Source: Coprococcus sp. | GTDB taxonomy: Bacteria > Bacillota > Clostridia > Lachnospirales > Lachnospiraceae | Length of the DNA stretch: 64,000 nucleotides | Assembly: GCA_022793995.1 (NCBI GenBank) | Contig: JAAWDY010000043.1 | Span: 29,375 to 93,374, forward strand | Direction of reading: 5' to 3' | Shown: piece by piece, positions 10,601 through 19,610 of the stretch | Numbering within the stretch: the first letter of the stretch is position 1 | How the letters are laid out: each line of letters opens with the position of its first letter | The notes under the pieces: model-generated | What the model saw: the letters and a program-made list of their open reading frames with translations, nothing else | The model's database searches: none | Told to the model about the DNA's origin: nothing | Position numbers and translations under genes: made by a program

Positions 10601-11354
10601 GACGCATCCGTTAGCTAAGACGGACGAAAGGTTTGCCAAGCGCCTTATGGAACAGTTTACGTACCGGTATCCTTTCGAGAAGGAAGAACAGTTTAAGCTG
10701 AAGTATACTGTGTCCGAGCTGAAGAAGCGGTCCATGCCCCTGCTCCTTAGGGAACCTGGGGAAGACGGGGAGATTCTGGTGGAGGAGGAAGAGGTCATCC
10801 CGCTGGTTCCGAAATTTATGCAGGAGGAACATGAGCTGACGGGCGCATCTCGGGGAAGCGCATATCATAAGCTTTTAGAGCTTCTGGATTTTACAAAGGA
10901 ATATACCAAGGATACACTGGCGGCAGCAGTCGCTCATTTTCAGGAAGAGAAGCTTTTGAGCGAAGAGATGGCGGTATGCATCCGTGCGGAGGATATCCAA
11001 CATTTTCTGAGTACGGATATCGGAAAGAGGATGCATCAGGCGGCGCTTTTGGGACGTCTTTACCGGGAGCAGCCGTTTGTGTTCGGCATTGACGCAGGAG
11101 AAATGTATCCCGGCGCCGATAACGGGGAACTGGTATTGATCCAAGGGATCATCGACGTATTTTTTGAGGAAGAGGATCGCCTGATTGTGCTGGATTATAA
11201 AACGGATAAGGCACGGGAGGCAGGAGAGCTTGTCGAGAAATACCAGGAACAGCTGCATTTATATGGAAGAGCGCTGGAACAGATGACAGGAAAGAAGGCT
11301 GCGGAAAAAGTGATCTATTCGTTTACACTGCGGCAGGAAATCGTATTGGAGTGA
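7602..11354 (+). CDS. addA: Helicase-exonuclease AddAB, subunit AddA
   Basis: [57 protein letters not shown], nuclease motif VLDYKTDKA. Confidence 0.96.
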   Translation: [1250 protein letters not shown]

Positions 11355-11437
11355 GACTGCATTGGTGGTATTCCAAATGTCGTTGTATGAGGGATACAAT
11401 TTGTAGAAATAACAGTAACAAAAGGATGGAATAAGAT

Positions 11438-12670
11438 ATGAAAAGAGGAGTATGCAGACTGTTTTTATGCATTCTATGCATCCTGTTACTTACAGGGTGT
11501 AATAAAACCGAGGAAACGGCTATGGTAAACAAACAACCAGAAAAAGTGGAACTGGTAGTCTGGGGAGCTGAGGAGGATACGGAACTGATGAATCAGATCA
11601 TCCAGAGCTTCGAGGCGAATTATCAGGGGCAGGCGGACTTCCAGATATCATTTGAAGTACAAGGAGAGTCCCAGTGTAAGGACGCATTGATCGGCGGGCT
11701 TGAGGAAGGCGCTGATGTGTTCACTTTTGCTGACGACCAGCTAAACGCGCTTGCAGCTGCAGGAGCCTTAGATCCAATTGAAAATGCAGATGAAATCAGG
11801 AGTAAGAATCTTTCCAATGCAGTGGAGGCGGCTTCGGTCGGGAGCAACCTCTATGCATATCCGCTGACGGCGGATAATGGATATTTCTTATATTATAACA
11901 AGCAGTTTATTACCGAAGAGCAGGCGCGGACGCTGGACGGGATATTGGATGCGGCGTCGGCAAGCGGCAGGCTGTTCACGATGGACTGGTCTTCGGCATG
12001 GTATGTGTACTCCTTTTTTGGAAATACAGGGCTTCAGGTAGGGCTTAACGATGACGGGATTACAAACTACTGTACATGGAACCAGGCGGACGGAAATCCC
12101 AGTGGTGTTGAAGTGGCGCAGGCAATGCTCCGGATAGCAGGAAGTTCAGGATTTGCCAGCCGTACGGATGAAGAATTCCTTAGCGGGGTAAGAGACGGCT
12201 CGGTGATTGCAGGTGTCAGCGGTGTGTGGAATGCTGTTGCAATAGAGGAAGTATGGGGAGAAAACGCAGGGGCAGCCAAGCTTCCAACCTATACCTGCAG
12301 CGACGGACAGATACAGATGGCGTCTTTTTCGGGATGTAAACTGATCGGTGTAAACGCATATTCGGAACAGCCTAAATGGGCGGCTGCACTTGCAGAGTGG
12401 ATTACGAATGAAGAGAATCAGCGTCTCCGTTTTGAGATGAGGGGACAAGGTCCGTCCAATATTGCGGTTGCTGATTCCGCAGAAATTCAGGCTTCGTATG
12501 CAATCGCCGCACTTTTAGAGCAGTCAGAGTTTTCTCAGCTCCAGCGGGTGGGCGGCAAGTTCTGGGATCCTGTTACAAAGTTTGCGGGAAATATGGCGGC
12601 AGGGAATCCTTCTGGACAGGGACTGCAGGAGCAGCTAGACGAGATGGTAGAAGGTGTTTCCGCGAGATAG
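11438..12670 (+). CDS. Extracellular solute-binding lipoprotein (sugar-type family 1)
   Basis: Lipobox LLLTGC, KVELVVWGAEEDTELMNQIIQSFEANY, no adjacent permease genes. Confidence 0.85.
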   Translation: MKRGVCRLFLCILCILLLTGCNKTEETAMVNKQPEKVELVVWGAEEDTELMNQIIQSFEANYQGQADFQISFEVQGESQCKDALIGGLEEGADVFTFADDQLNALAAAGALDPIENADEIRSKNLSNAVEAASVGSNLYAYPLTADNGYFLYYNKQFITEEQARTLDGILDAASASGRLFTMDWSSAWYVYSFFGNTGLQVGLNDDGITNYCTWNQADGNPSGVEVAQAMLRIAGSSGFASRTDEEFLSGVRDGSVIAGVSGVWNAVAIEEVWGENAGAAKLPTYTCSDGQIQMASFSGCKLIGVNAYSEQPKWAAALAEWITNEENQRLRFEMRGQGPSNIAVADSAEIQASYAIAALLEQSEFSQLQRVGGKFWDPVTKFAGNMAAGNPSGQGLQEQLDEMVEGVSAR

Positions 12671-12703
12671 ATCTAATATTACGAAAGGATAAGTGAGAAT
12701 AAG

Positions 12704-14290
12704 ATGAAGAATAAATTCAGTATACGGCAACGTCTGATCCTCCCGATCCTCCTTCTGGGAGTCGTGGCATTCACATCCAACGTCCTGTCGGTTTTCAGCA
12801 TCAATAATGTAAATTCAAATGCATTAAGGATTGTTGACGATTATATGGTGGGTTTGGAGACTTTGCAGAATATCCGCCACTCTACCACCAATATCCATAA
12901 GATGGCGCTGTCCCATATTGTCGCGGCAGACTATAACACTATGATTACTGTCGTGGCACAGATTAAGGAAGAAGAGAAGGTACTGGAAAAATATCTGGAT
13001 GAATATAAAAATTATGTCACGGAAGAGGAAGAGGCAATCTACGCGCAACTCCTGGAAAATTACGATTCTTTTAAGCATGCGTTGGTCTATCTTGTCTGTG
13101 CAAGCGCAGACAGCAAGACCCAGGACGCCTATGCGTATGCTAACGGCGACGTCGCAGGTTTCGGGGAAGCCATGGCAAAGAATACTGACGAACTGTATGC
13201 GGCTGTCAGCGCTCGGACGGACAGTGCAAGGCAGAAGCTTTTGGTCGTTTACATAAGTTCTCTTATTATCGCCGCAGCCGTGGTTGTCGCATGCGTGGTT
13301 CTGGTATTTGCCGCGGTCAGGATGATCAAGAAATACGTGATCACGCCGATTAAAGGAACAGTAGACACACTTCAGGGAAGTTCGAATAAACTTGACGAGG
13401 TGACGGGTGGAGTTCTGAATCATACCCGCACATCAGGTGAAAGCGCGAGAGGGCTTTCCGCTCTTACCGATTCTTTATCTATGGCGATCCAGAAGGTAGC
13501 AAATAGCGCGGCTCTCATAAACAACAGCGCGTCGGACGTTAAAGGGGATGTCCGAAGCATGGCGGAAGAATGCAGTGCGATAATGAGATACTCTTCTGAA
13601 ATGAAAGCGCGGGCAAACGAGATGGAGGTATCGGCGCAAACAAATACGGACGCCATCCAAAAGAAAGCTTCCGATATTCTAGAAGTACTTGAGGAGGCGA
13701 TCGAGAACAGTAAGAGCGTTGACCAGGTGAACAGCCTGACAAAAGATATCTTGTCTATCTCTTCAACGACCAACCTGATCGCCCTTAACGCATCCGTGGA
13801 GGCGATGCGTGCCGGGGAAGCAGGGAAAGGATTTGCAGTTGTTGCGAACGAAATTAAGAGCCTAGCAAATTCCTGCGGTGAAACAGCGGGTCGTATTCAA
13901 GAAGTGAATAAGATTGTCACAAACGCTGTATATAATCTCTCCAGGCATTCTCAGGATATGGCGGATTATTTAAATGAGACCATTTTGACGGAATTCCGGG
14001 AGTTTGTCCGTTCCGGCAGGCAATATAAGGAAGATGCTGACTATGTAAAAGAAATAATAGATGCGTTTAACGGCAGGATAGACAACCTTAGGAATTCTAT
14101 GACCGAGATAGCGGATTCTATCCAAAGTATTACAAAGGCGATCGATGAAGGCGCATCTGGAATTGCCGGAGTTGCGGGCAGCGCTAGGAATCTGGTTGAA
14201 GATATGGCGGATATCGCAGCACAGATGGATATCAACAGGGAAATTGTGGAAGAATTGAAGAAACAGATGGAGGTTTTAACCGAGCTGTAG
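12704..14290 (+). CDS. Methyl-accepting chemotaxis protein
   Basis: N-terminal TM plus helical sensor domain, second TM, signalling hairpin ISSTTNLIALNASVEAMRAGEAGKGFAVVANEIKSLA. Confidence 0.93.
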   Translation: MKNKFSIRQRLILPILLLGVVAFTSNVLSVFSINNVNSNALRIVDDYMVGLETLQNIRHSTTNIHKMALSHIVAADYNTMITVVAQIKEEEKVLEKYLDEYKNYVTEEEEAIYAQLLENYDSFKHALVYLVCASADSKTQDAYAYANGDVAGFGEAMAKNTDELYAAVSARTDSARQKLLVVYISSLIIAAAVVVACVVLVFAAVRMIKKYVITPIKGTVDTLQGSSNKLDEVTGGVLNHTRTSGESARGLSALTDSLSMAIQKVANSAALINNSASDVKGDVRSMAEECSAIMRYSSEMKARANEMEVSAQTNTDAIQKKASDILEVLEEAIENSKSVDQVNSLTKDILSISSTTNLIALNASVEAMRAGEAGKGFAVVANEIKSLANSCGETAGRIQEVNKIVTNAVYNLSRHSQDMADYLNETILTEFREFVRSGRQYKEDADYVKEIIDAFNGRIDNLRNSMTEIADSIQSITKAIDEGASGIAGVAGSARNLVEDMADIAAQMDINREIVEELKKQMEVLTEL

Positions 14291-14429
14291 GGGAAGCGTA
14301 ATAGCAGAGCGGGGTACACCAGAACTTGATGCCGCACGTGACACATGTTAGATAGAAGAGGAAAAATAGCCTGTGTATTGCAGGTTATTTTTTGTGTAAA
14401 AAAATATATAAGAAAAAAATAATATTATA

Positions 14430-14462
14430 TTGACAACCAATATTATATAAAATATAATATTG
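14430..14462 (+). promoter_or_regulatory. Consensus sigma-A promoter overlapped by a perfect 25-bp palindrome (putative PadR operator)
   Basis: TTGACA 14430-14435, 17-bp spacer, TATAAT 14453-14458; CAATATTATAT-aaa-ATATAATATTG 14438-14462. Confidence 0.8.
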
Positions 14463-14550
14463 CTAATAAATCAATATTGGAAATGGAATAGCTAACAGAG
14501 GAAGCATCAACCTATCAGCGATGGAATTTAATAGGAAAGGAGTTGAGAAT

Positions 14551-14874
14551 ATGGTATTTAATACTGGTGCAGCCCTTCTGGATGCGATTGTTCTTGCGGT
14601 TGTTTCCCATGAGAAGGAGGGTACCTATGGATACCGGATCACACAGGATGTGCGCAGAGCCCTGGATGTATCAGAATCTACGCTGTATCCGGTGCTCAGA
14701 AGGCTGCAGAAGGATGAATGTCTGATGGCATACGACATGCAGTTCGACGGACGGAACCGGCGCTATTATAAAGTGACTGAAAAAGGGATGGCACAGCTTA
14801 ATTTGTACCGGGTCGAGTGGAAGAGTTATTCTCAGAAGATTACAGCGATGTTTGAGAGAGGGGTGAGAGTATGA
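14551..14874 (+). CDS. PadR-family transcriptional regulator
   Basis: MVFNTGAALLDAIVLAVVSHEKEGTYGYRITQDV...ESTLYPVLRRLQKDE; RBS upstream. Confidence 0.93.
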   Translation: MVFNTGAALLDAIVLAVVSHEKEGTYGYRITQDVRRALDVSESTLYPVLRRLQKDECLMAYDMQFDGRNRRYYKVTEKGMAQLNLYRVEWKSYSQKITAMFERGVRV

Positions 14875-15593
14875 ACCGCAGGGAGTTCATGGACAGATTA
14901 GAGGCATTGCTTCAAAGTATTTCACCGGAGGAGAGGAATGAGGCGATGCAGTATTACAACGATTATTTTGATGATGCAGGCCCGGAGAATGAAGGGCGTG
15001 TGATCCGGGAGCTGGAAAGTCCGGAAAAGGTGGCGGCGATTATTAGGACAGGACTGGCCGACGGGGACGATGGAAACAAATTTTACAGTGAACGAAGTGA
15101 ATACAGGGAAACAGGCTATACGGATACACGTTTTGAGGAGTATAAGGTTCCGGTGGCAAGAGAGATGAGCGCGAATGGAAGAGAGGACAGGGGGACTCAG
15201 GGAAAGGGACCGTGGACCAGCCGTCCTTTGAAGATTTTGCTAATCATCCTGATTATCTGTGTCGGTGTACCGACAGTGATACCGGCCGTAGGCGGCGTTT
15301 TCCTTGGCATACTCGGGATACTGGCGGCGATCTTTGGAGTGATCGTGGCGTTCCTGTTCGCAGGAGTAGGCATTATGATCGGCGGTGTCGTGTGCTTTGC
15401 AACAGGGGTAGTACAACTCTTTCATTTCACCCCGGCGGGTATTTTACTGATCGGGATCGGGCTTTTGCTGGCTGCGCTGGGCGCGGTGCTGACCGCATTT
15501 ATGTGGTGGCTCTGTATCGTTAAGATGATGCCTACGGTATTCCGGGGAGTGGTAGAGATATTCAGGAAACCGTTTCAGAAAGGGAGGCGATAG
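14871..15593 (+). CDS. DUF1700 membrane protein
   Basis: MNRREFMDRLEALLQSISPEERNEAMQYYNDYFDDAG followed by TM segments; ATGA overlap with the PadR gene. Confidence 0.88.
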   Translation: MNRREFMDRLEALLQSISPEERNEAMQYYNDYFDDAGPENEGRVIRELESPEKVAAIIRTGLADGDDGNKFYSERSEYRETGYTDTRFEEYKVPVAREMSANGREDRGTQGKGPWTSRPLKILLIILIICVGVPTVIPAVGGVFLGILGILAAIFGVIVAFLFAGVGIMIGGVVCFATGVVQLFHFTPAGILLIGIGLLLAALGAVLTAFMWWLCIVKMMPTVFRGVVEIFRKPFQKGRR

Positions 15594-15595
15594 AT

Positions 15596-16471
15596 TTGAG
15601 ACGAGGATGGAAAATTTTTTGGATTATTGTCGCAGTACTGACAGGATTGGGAATCGCGTGTTGCGCGGCTGCGCTGGCTTTGGGAATATCTTCTTCCCAG
15701 ATCAGGGAGATATACCCGGACGGCATCGGATTTTTCCAAAGTATCCATACAGAGGAGAGCAATCTGCCGGAAGACGTGGAGGCGAAAAACGAAGGGGAAG
15801 TAAGCGTCTATGAGGACATCACATCGTTGGAAGCCGATATCGGAGGCTATGAGTTGAAGATACGGCCGAGTGAAGACGAGGACGTACGGGTCGATACAAC
15901 GGACTGCTGGTTTGGAGGAGACACGGAGATCGCGGTGTATGAAAAGAATGGGAGACTCTATATCAAGACTGTCCAGAGCGGAGAGTTCCTAGATGTTTTC
16001 TCGTTTTTCACCGAAAGGGGAGAGCATTACGGGGAAATCCGCGTCTATCTGCCGACATCGCTCAGGCTTACGGAGGCAGAACTTTCAATCGGGGCTGCGG
16101 AGGTAGAGATCGATACGTTAAAAGCAGATAAGACGAAGATTTCGATCGGGGCTGCGGACTGCCACATCCAGCGCATAGAGACAGAAAAGGCCGATATCAT
16201 GGTGGGCGGGGGAGACCTGGAGCTTGCCGGGAAGATAGACGGAGACATCACAGTAAAATGCGGCGCGGGGGATGTGGATCTCGAGCTTAAGGGCGGCGAG
16301 AGCGATTATAATTATGATGTTGTCTGCGGCGCAGGTGAAGTTGAGATTGGGGAAGCGGAGTACGGAGGTGCGGCCAGCACGAAAAGGATCGACAATGGCA
16401 GCAGCCGTACCGTGGATATCAAATGTGGAGCAGGAAAAGTAGAGATTTCTTTTAAGAAGGAGGATATGTAA
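15596..16471 (+). CDS. DUF4097-family (adhesin-like beta-helical) protein with N-terminal TM
   Basis: Repetitive SIGAAEVEIDTLKADKTKISIGAADCHI...CGAGDVDLELKGG pattern; TTG start. Confidence 0.85.
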   Translation: MRRGWKIFWIIVAVLTGLGIACCAAALALGISSSQIREIYPDGIGFFQSIHTEESNLPEDVEAKNEGEVSVYEDITSLEADIGGYELKIRPSEDEDVRVDTTDCWFGGDTEIAVYEKNGRLYIKTVQSGEFLDVFSFFTERGEHYGEIRVYLPTSLRLTEAELSIGAAEVEIDTLKADKTKISIGAADCHIQRIETEKADIMVGGGDLELAGKIDGDITVKCGAGDVDLELKGGESDYNYDVVCGAGEVEIGEAEYGGAASTKRIDNGSSRTVDIKCGAGKVEISFKKEDM

Positions 16472-16668
16472 TGGAACCGAAACGTTTATACCGTTCAAGA
16501 ATGAACCGCACGATCTGCGGAGTATGCGGAGGAATCGCAGAATATTTTAACATTGACCCAACGATCGTAAGGCTGGGGGGCGTGCTCTTGGCATGTATCA
16601 GCTTTGGGACCGGCGTGCTGGCTTATTTTATAGCGGCTGTCATCATACCGGATAATCCCCAGTATTGA
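16471..16668 (+). CDS. PspC-domain protein
   Basis: MEPKRLYRSRMNRTICGVCGGIAEYFNIDPTIVRLGGVLL. Confidence 0.92.
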   Translation: MEPKRLYRSRMNRTICGVCGGIAEYFNIDPTIVRLGGVLLACISFGTGVLAYFIAAVIIPDNPQY

Positions 16669-16730
16669 TTCCCCTGTCGGTGAATAAAAGGGAAGATATG
16701 GGAAATACTCCTGTAAAGGAGTTGATTCAC

Positions 16731-16934
16731 ATGAATGAAAAAAAGCAAAAACCGATCCGTTTGGAAGATATTCAGAAAATGGAAGGGGAAGAAAAACTGA
16801 AATATGAAATAGCGGAAGAACTTGGGCTTTTGGACAAAGTGCTGGAGGGAGGGTGGCGCGCCCTCACCTCTAAAGAAACGGGCAGGATAGGAGGAATTAT
16901 TTCCAAGAAAAGAAAAGATGATTTAAAAAATTAA
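16731..16934 (+). CDS. Small acid-soluble spore protein, alpha/beta-like (clostridial type)
   Basis: LKYEIAEELGLLDKVLEGGWRALTSKETGRIGGIISKK; internal ATG 16731 with upstream RBS. Confidence 0.8.
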   Translation: MNEKKQKPIRLEDIQKMEGEEKLKYEIAEELGLLDKVLEGGWRALTSKETGRIGGIISKKRKDDLKN

Positions 16935-16984
16935 AAAGAATGTTAACAAGTATGTTAAAAAGTATGAAGTTTCTGCAACGTCGG

Positions 16985-17013
16985 TTGAAAAAATGCTGTG
17001 GGTTTGGTATAAT
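16985..17013 (+). promoter_or_regulatory. Sigma-A-type promoter
   Basis: TTGAAA 16985-16990, 17-bp spacer, TATAAT 17008-17013. Confidence 0.65.
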
Positions 17014-17044
17014 CGCTTGACTGAAAAGAAAACAGGTGAATTTT

Positions 17045-17728
17045 ATGGATAAAAAGATGAACGTGTTGGATGTGCGGTTAGACGATTATACAGCCAAAGA
17101 TGCCATGAAAGCGGTCGCTGAATATCTGCAGACAGAGCTGGTGAGCACGGTCAAGATCGTGACCGCGGACGTCCTGATACAGGCCGCGCAGACGGACAGG
17201 CTTAAGGAAGAAATCGAGCAGCTGGATCTGGTGCTCGCAGGGAATAAAGCGATTCTTGAAGCGGCTGAAGTCCTGGATAAGAGGCGTCTCGAAGAAGCGC
17301 ACAATCAGACGTTCCAGAAGATGTTATTCCGCTATTTCCACAAGAACCATTTCGGTCTTTTTGTGCTGGCAGATTCCGAGGAGGAATTGATGTGGCTGAA
17401 GGCATACCTGGAAGATCACTACGGGGGGATCCGCATTGTGGGCGGAGAAGTCGTCCCTGGAGATGAGAGCGCGGATGATATGATCATGAACCAGATCAAC
17501 GGCTCGGAGGTGGACTGTGTACTGGCAGGGTTGACCTCACCGAAGCAGGAAGATTTTATCCTGCGCTGTCGGGAGGCGTTGAACGCTCGGTTGTGGCTTG
17601 GGATCGGTAGGGAAGATCTTCCACAACTTGGAGAAACTGGCGTAAAGGAAAAGATGAGGGAGCTTTTTGAGCGCACGATACTGAAGCGTAGAGTAGAAAA
17701 AGAAAAGAAAAAGAGTCATTGTAGCTGA
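17045..17728 (+). CDS. WecG/TagA/CpsF-like glycosyltransferase-family protein (divergent)
   Basis: C-terminal half FGLFVLADSEEELMWLKAYLEDHYGGIRIVGG...VDCVLAGLTSPKQEDFI...LWLGIG matches family architecture. Confidence 0.7.
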   Translation: MDKKMNVLDVRLDDYTAKDAMKAVAEYLQTELVSTVKIVTADVLIQAAQTDRLKEEIEQLDLVLAGNKAILEAAEVLDKRRLEEAHNQTFQKMLFRYFHKNHFGLFVLADSEEELMWLKAYLEDHYGGIRIVGGEVVPGDESADDMIMNQINGSEVDCVLAGLTSPKQEDFILRCREALNARLWLGIGREDLPQLGETGVKEKMRELFERTILKRRVEKEKKKSHCS

Positions 17729-17768
17729 GGAAATGCATAAAAAGATGCGATTTCCTCTTTCTTTTTTT
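17727..17768 (+). terminator. Rho-independent terminator
   Basis: GAGGAAATGC...GCGATTTCCTC stem followed by TTTCTTTTTTT. Confidence 0.8.
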
Positions 17769-17818
17769 GTGTATTTGTATTAAAGTATAGTATAACAGTG
17801 ACGACGGAGGGAAATCAT

Positions 17819-18907
17819 ATGATATCGAATCAGATACTGCTGAATACGATTGAAGGCTTGAAAGCGATCACACGGATCGATCTGGGTGTAATGGATACAG
17901 ACGGCAAGACGCTTGCCACAACGTTCCAGGAATCAGAAAAGTGTGGGGCTGCCGTAGCCTCTTTTGCAGAGTCGCCTGCTGAGAGCCAGGTGATCCAGGA
18001 CTGTCAGTTTTTCAAAATTTACGACGAGCATCAGCTTGAGTATGTCCTGGTCGCGAACGGTGGAAGCGATGAAGTATACATGGTGGGGAGGATTGCCGCA
18101 TTTCAGATCCAGAACCTTTTGATTGCATATAAGGAGCGGTTTGATAAAGATAATTTTATGAAGAATCTTCTTCTTGATAACCTTCTTTTGGTGGATATTT
18201 ATAACCGCGCTAAAAAATTACATATTGACACTGAGATCAGACGTGTTATCTTTATAGTTGAGACTTCTCACGAGAGGGATATCGGCGCGCTGGACAGCCT
18301 GCGTTCTCTTCTGGGCGGAAAGAGCCGGGATTTTATCACTGCAGTCGATGAGAAGAATATTATTGTAGTGAAAGAATTGGAGGATGAAGAGGGCTATCCG
18401 GAGATGGATCAGTCCGCGCATGAGATCCTTGAAATTCTGCAGGGCGAAGGGGAGGATAATATCCGCATCGCCTATGGAACCATTGTAAACGATATTAAAG
18501 AGGTGTCTAAGTCTTATAAAGAGGCAAAGCTCGCACTGGATGTGGGAAAGATTTTTTTTGCCGAGAAGGAGGTTATCGCATATAGCGCGCTGGGAATTGG
18601 GCGTTTGATTTATCAGCTTCCGGTTCCTCTGTGCAAGATGTTCATACGTGAGATTTTTGAGGGGAAATCCCCGGATGAATTTGATGAAGAGACACTGACT
18701 ACGATCAACAAATTTTTCGAGAACAGCCTGAATGTTTCCGAGACGTCCAGACAACTGTATATCCACAGGAATACACTTGTATATCGGCTGGACAAATTGC
18801 AGAAAAGCACCGGGCTGGATCTTCGTGTGTTTGAAGATGCGATCACCTTCAAGATCGCGCTGATGGTCGTCAAGTATATGAAGTATATGGAAACAATGGA
18901 GTATTAA
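17819..18907 (+). CDS. CdaR/PucR-type helix-turn-helix regulator
   Basis: N-terminal sugar-diacid-recognition-like region; C-terminal NVSETSRQLYIHRNTLVYRLDKLQKSTGLDLRVFEDAITFKIAL. Confidence 0.82.
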   Translation: MISNQILLNTIEGLKAITRIDLGVMDTDGKTLATTFQESEKCGAAVASFAESPAESQVIQDCQFFKIYDEHQLEYVLVANGGSDEVYMVGRIAAFQIQNLLIAYKERFDKDNFMKNLLLDNLLLVDIYNRAKKLHIDTEIRRVIFIVETSHERDIGALDSLRSLLGGKSRDFITAVDEKNIIVVKELEDEEGYPEMDQSAHEILEILQGEGEDNIRIAYGTIVNDIKEVSKSYKEAKLALDVGKIFFAEKEVIAYSALGIGRLIYQLPVPLCKMFIREIFEGKSPDEFDEETLTTINKFFENSLNVSETSRQLYIHRNTLVYRLDKLQKSTGLDLRVFEDAITFKIALMVVKYMKYMETMEY

Positions 18908-18923
18908 TAATCAGGAGGAGCAT

Positions 18924-19610
18924 ATGATAGAACTGAAAGAAGTTACGAAAGAATACTCTAAGGGGATTGCCGCGCTGAACGGCATTAATCTGAAAATTAG
19001 GCAGGGAGAGTTCGTATTTGTCGTGGGCGACAGCGGTTCCGGCAAATCGACTCTTATCCGTCTTTTGATGAAGGAGATCGACCCGACTTCCGGGACGATC
19101 ATTGTAAACGGGCAGAATTTGAACCGGATGAAGCATCGGCAGATTCCCAAATATAGAAGAGGGGTCGGGGTAGTATTCCAGGATTTCCGTCTTCTGCGGG
19201 ATCGGAATATTTACGATAATATTGCTTTTGCACAGAGGGTGACAGAGAAGCCGACCCGCGTCATTAAGAAGAAGGTTCCCGCGGCGCTGTCCTTGGTGGG
19301 ATTGGCACAGAAATACAAGGCGTTCCCGAAAGAACTTTCTGGGGGCGAGCAGCAGAGAGTGGCGATCGCAAGAGCAGTGGTGAATGAACCTGCCATCCTG
19401 CTTGCAGATGAGCCGACCGGGAATCTGGACCCTACGAATTCATGGGAGATCATGAAACTTTTGGAGGAAGCGAACGAAAGAGGAACTACGGTGTTGGTAG
19501 TGACCCATAATCAGGAAATTGTCAACGAGATGAAGAAACGCGTCATTACAATGAAGAAGGGGGTCATTGTCAGCGACGAGCGAGAAGGTGGGTATAGAAA
19601 TGAGAATTAG
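18924..19610 (+). CDS. ftsE: Cell-division ATP-binding protein FtsE
   Basis: GDSGSGKSTLIRLL, ELSGGEQQRVAIARAVVNEPAILLADEPTGNLDP; followed by ftsX. Confidence 0.95.
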   Translation: MIELKEVTKEYSKGIAALNGINLKIRQGEFVFVVGDSGSGKSTLIRLLMKEIDPTSGTIIVNGQNLNRMKHRQIPKYRRGVGVVFQDFRLLRDRNIYDNIAFAQRVTEKPTRVIKKKVPAALSLVGLAQKYKAFPKELSGGEQQRVAIARAVVNEPAILLADEPTGNLDPTNSWEIMKLLEEANERGTTVLVVTHNQEIVNEMKKRVITMKKGVIVSDEREGGYRNEN

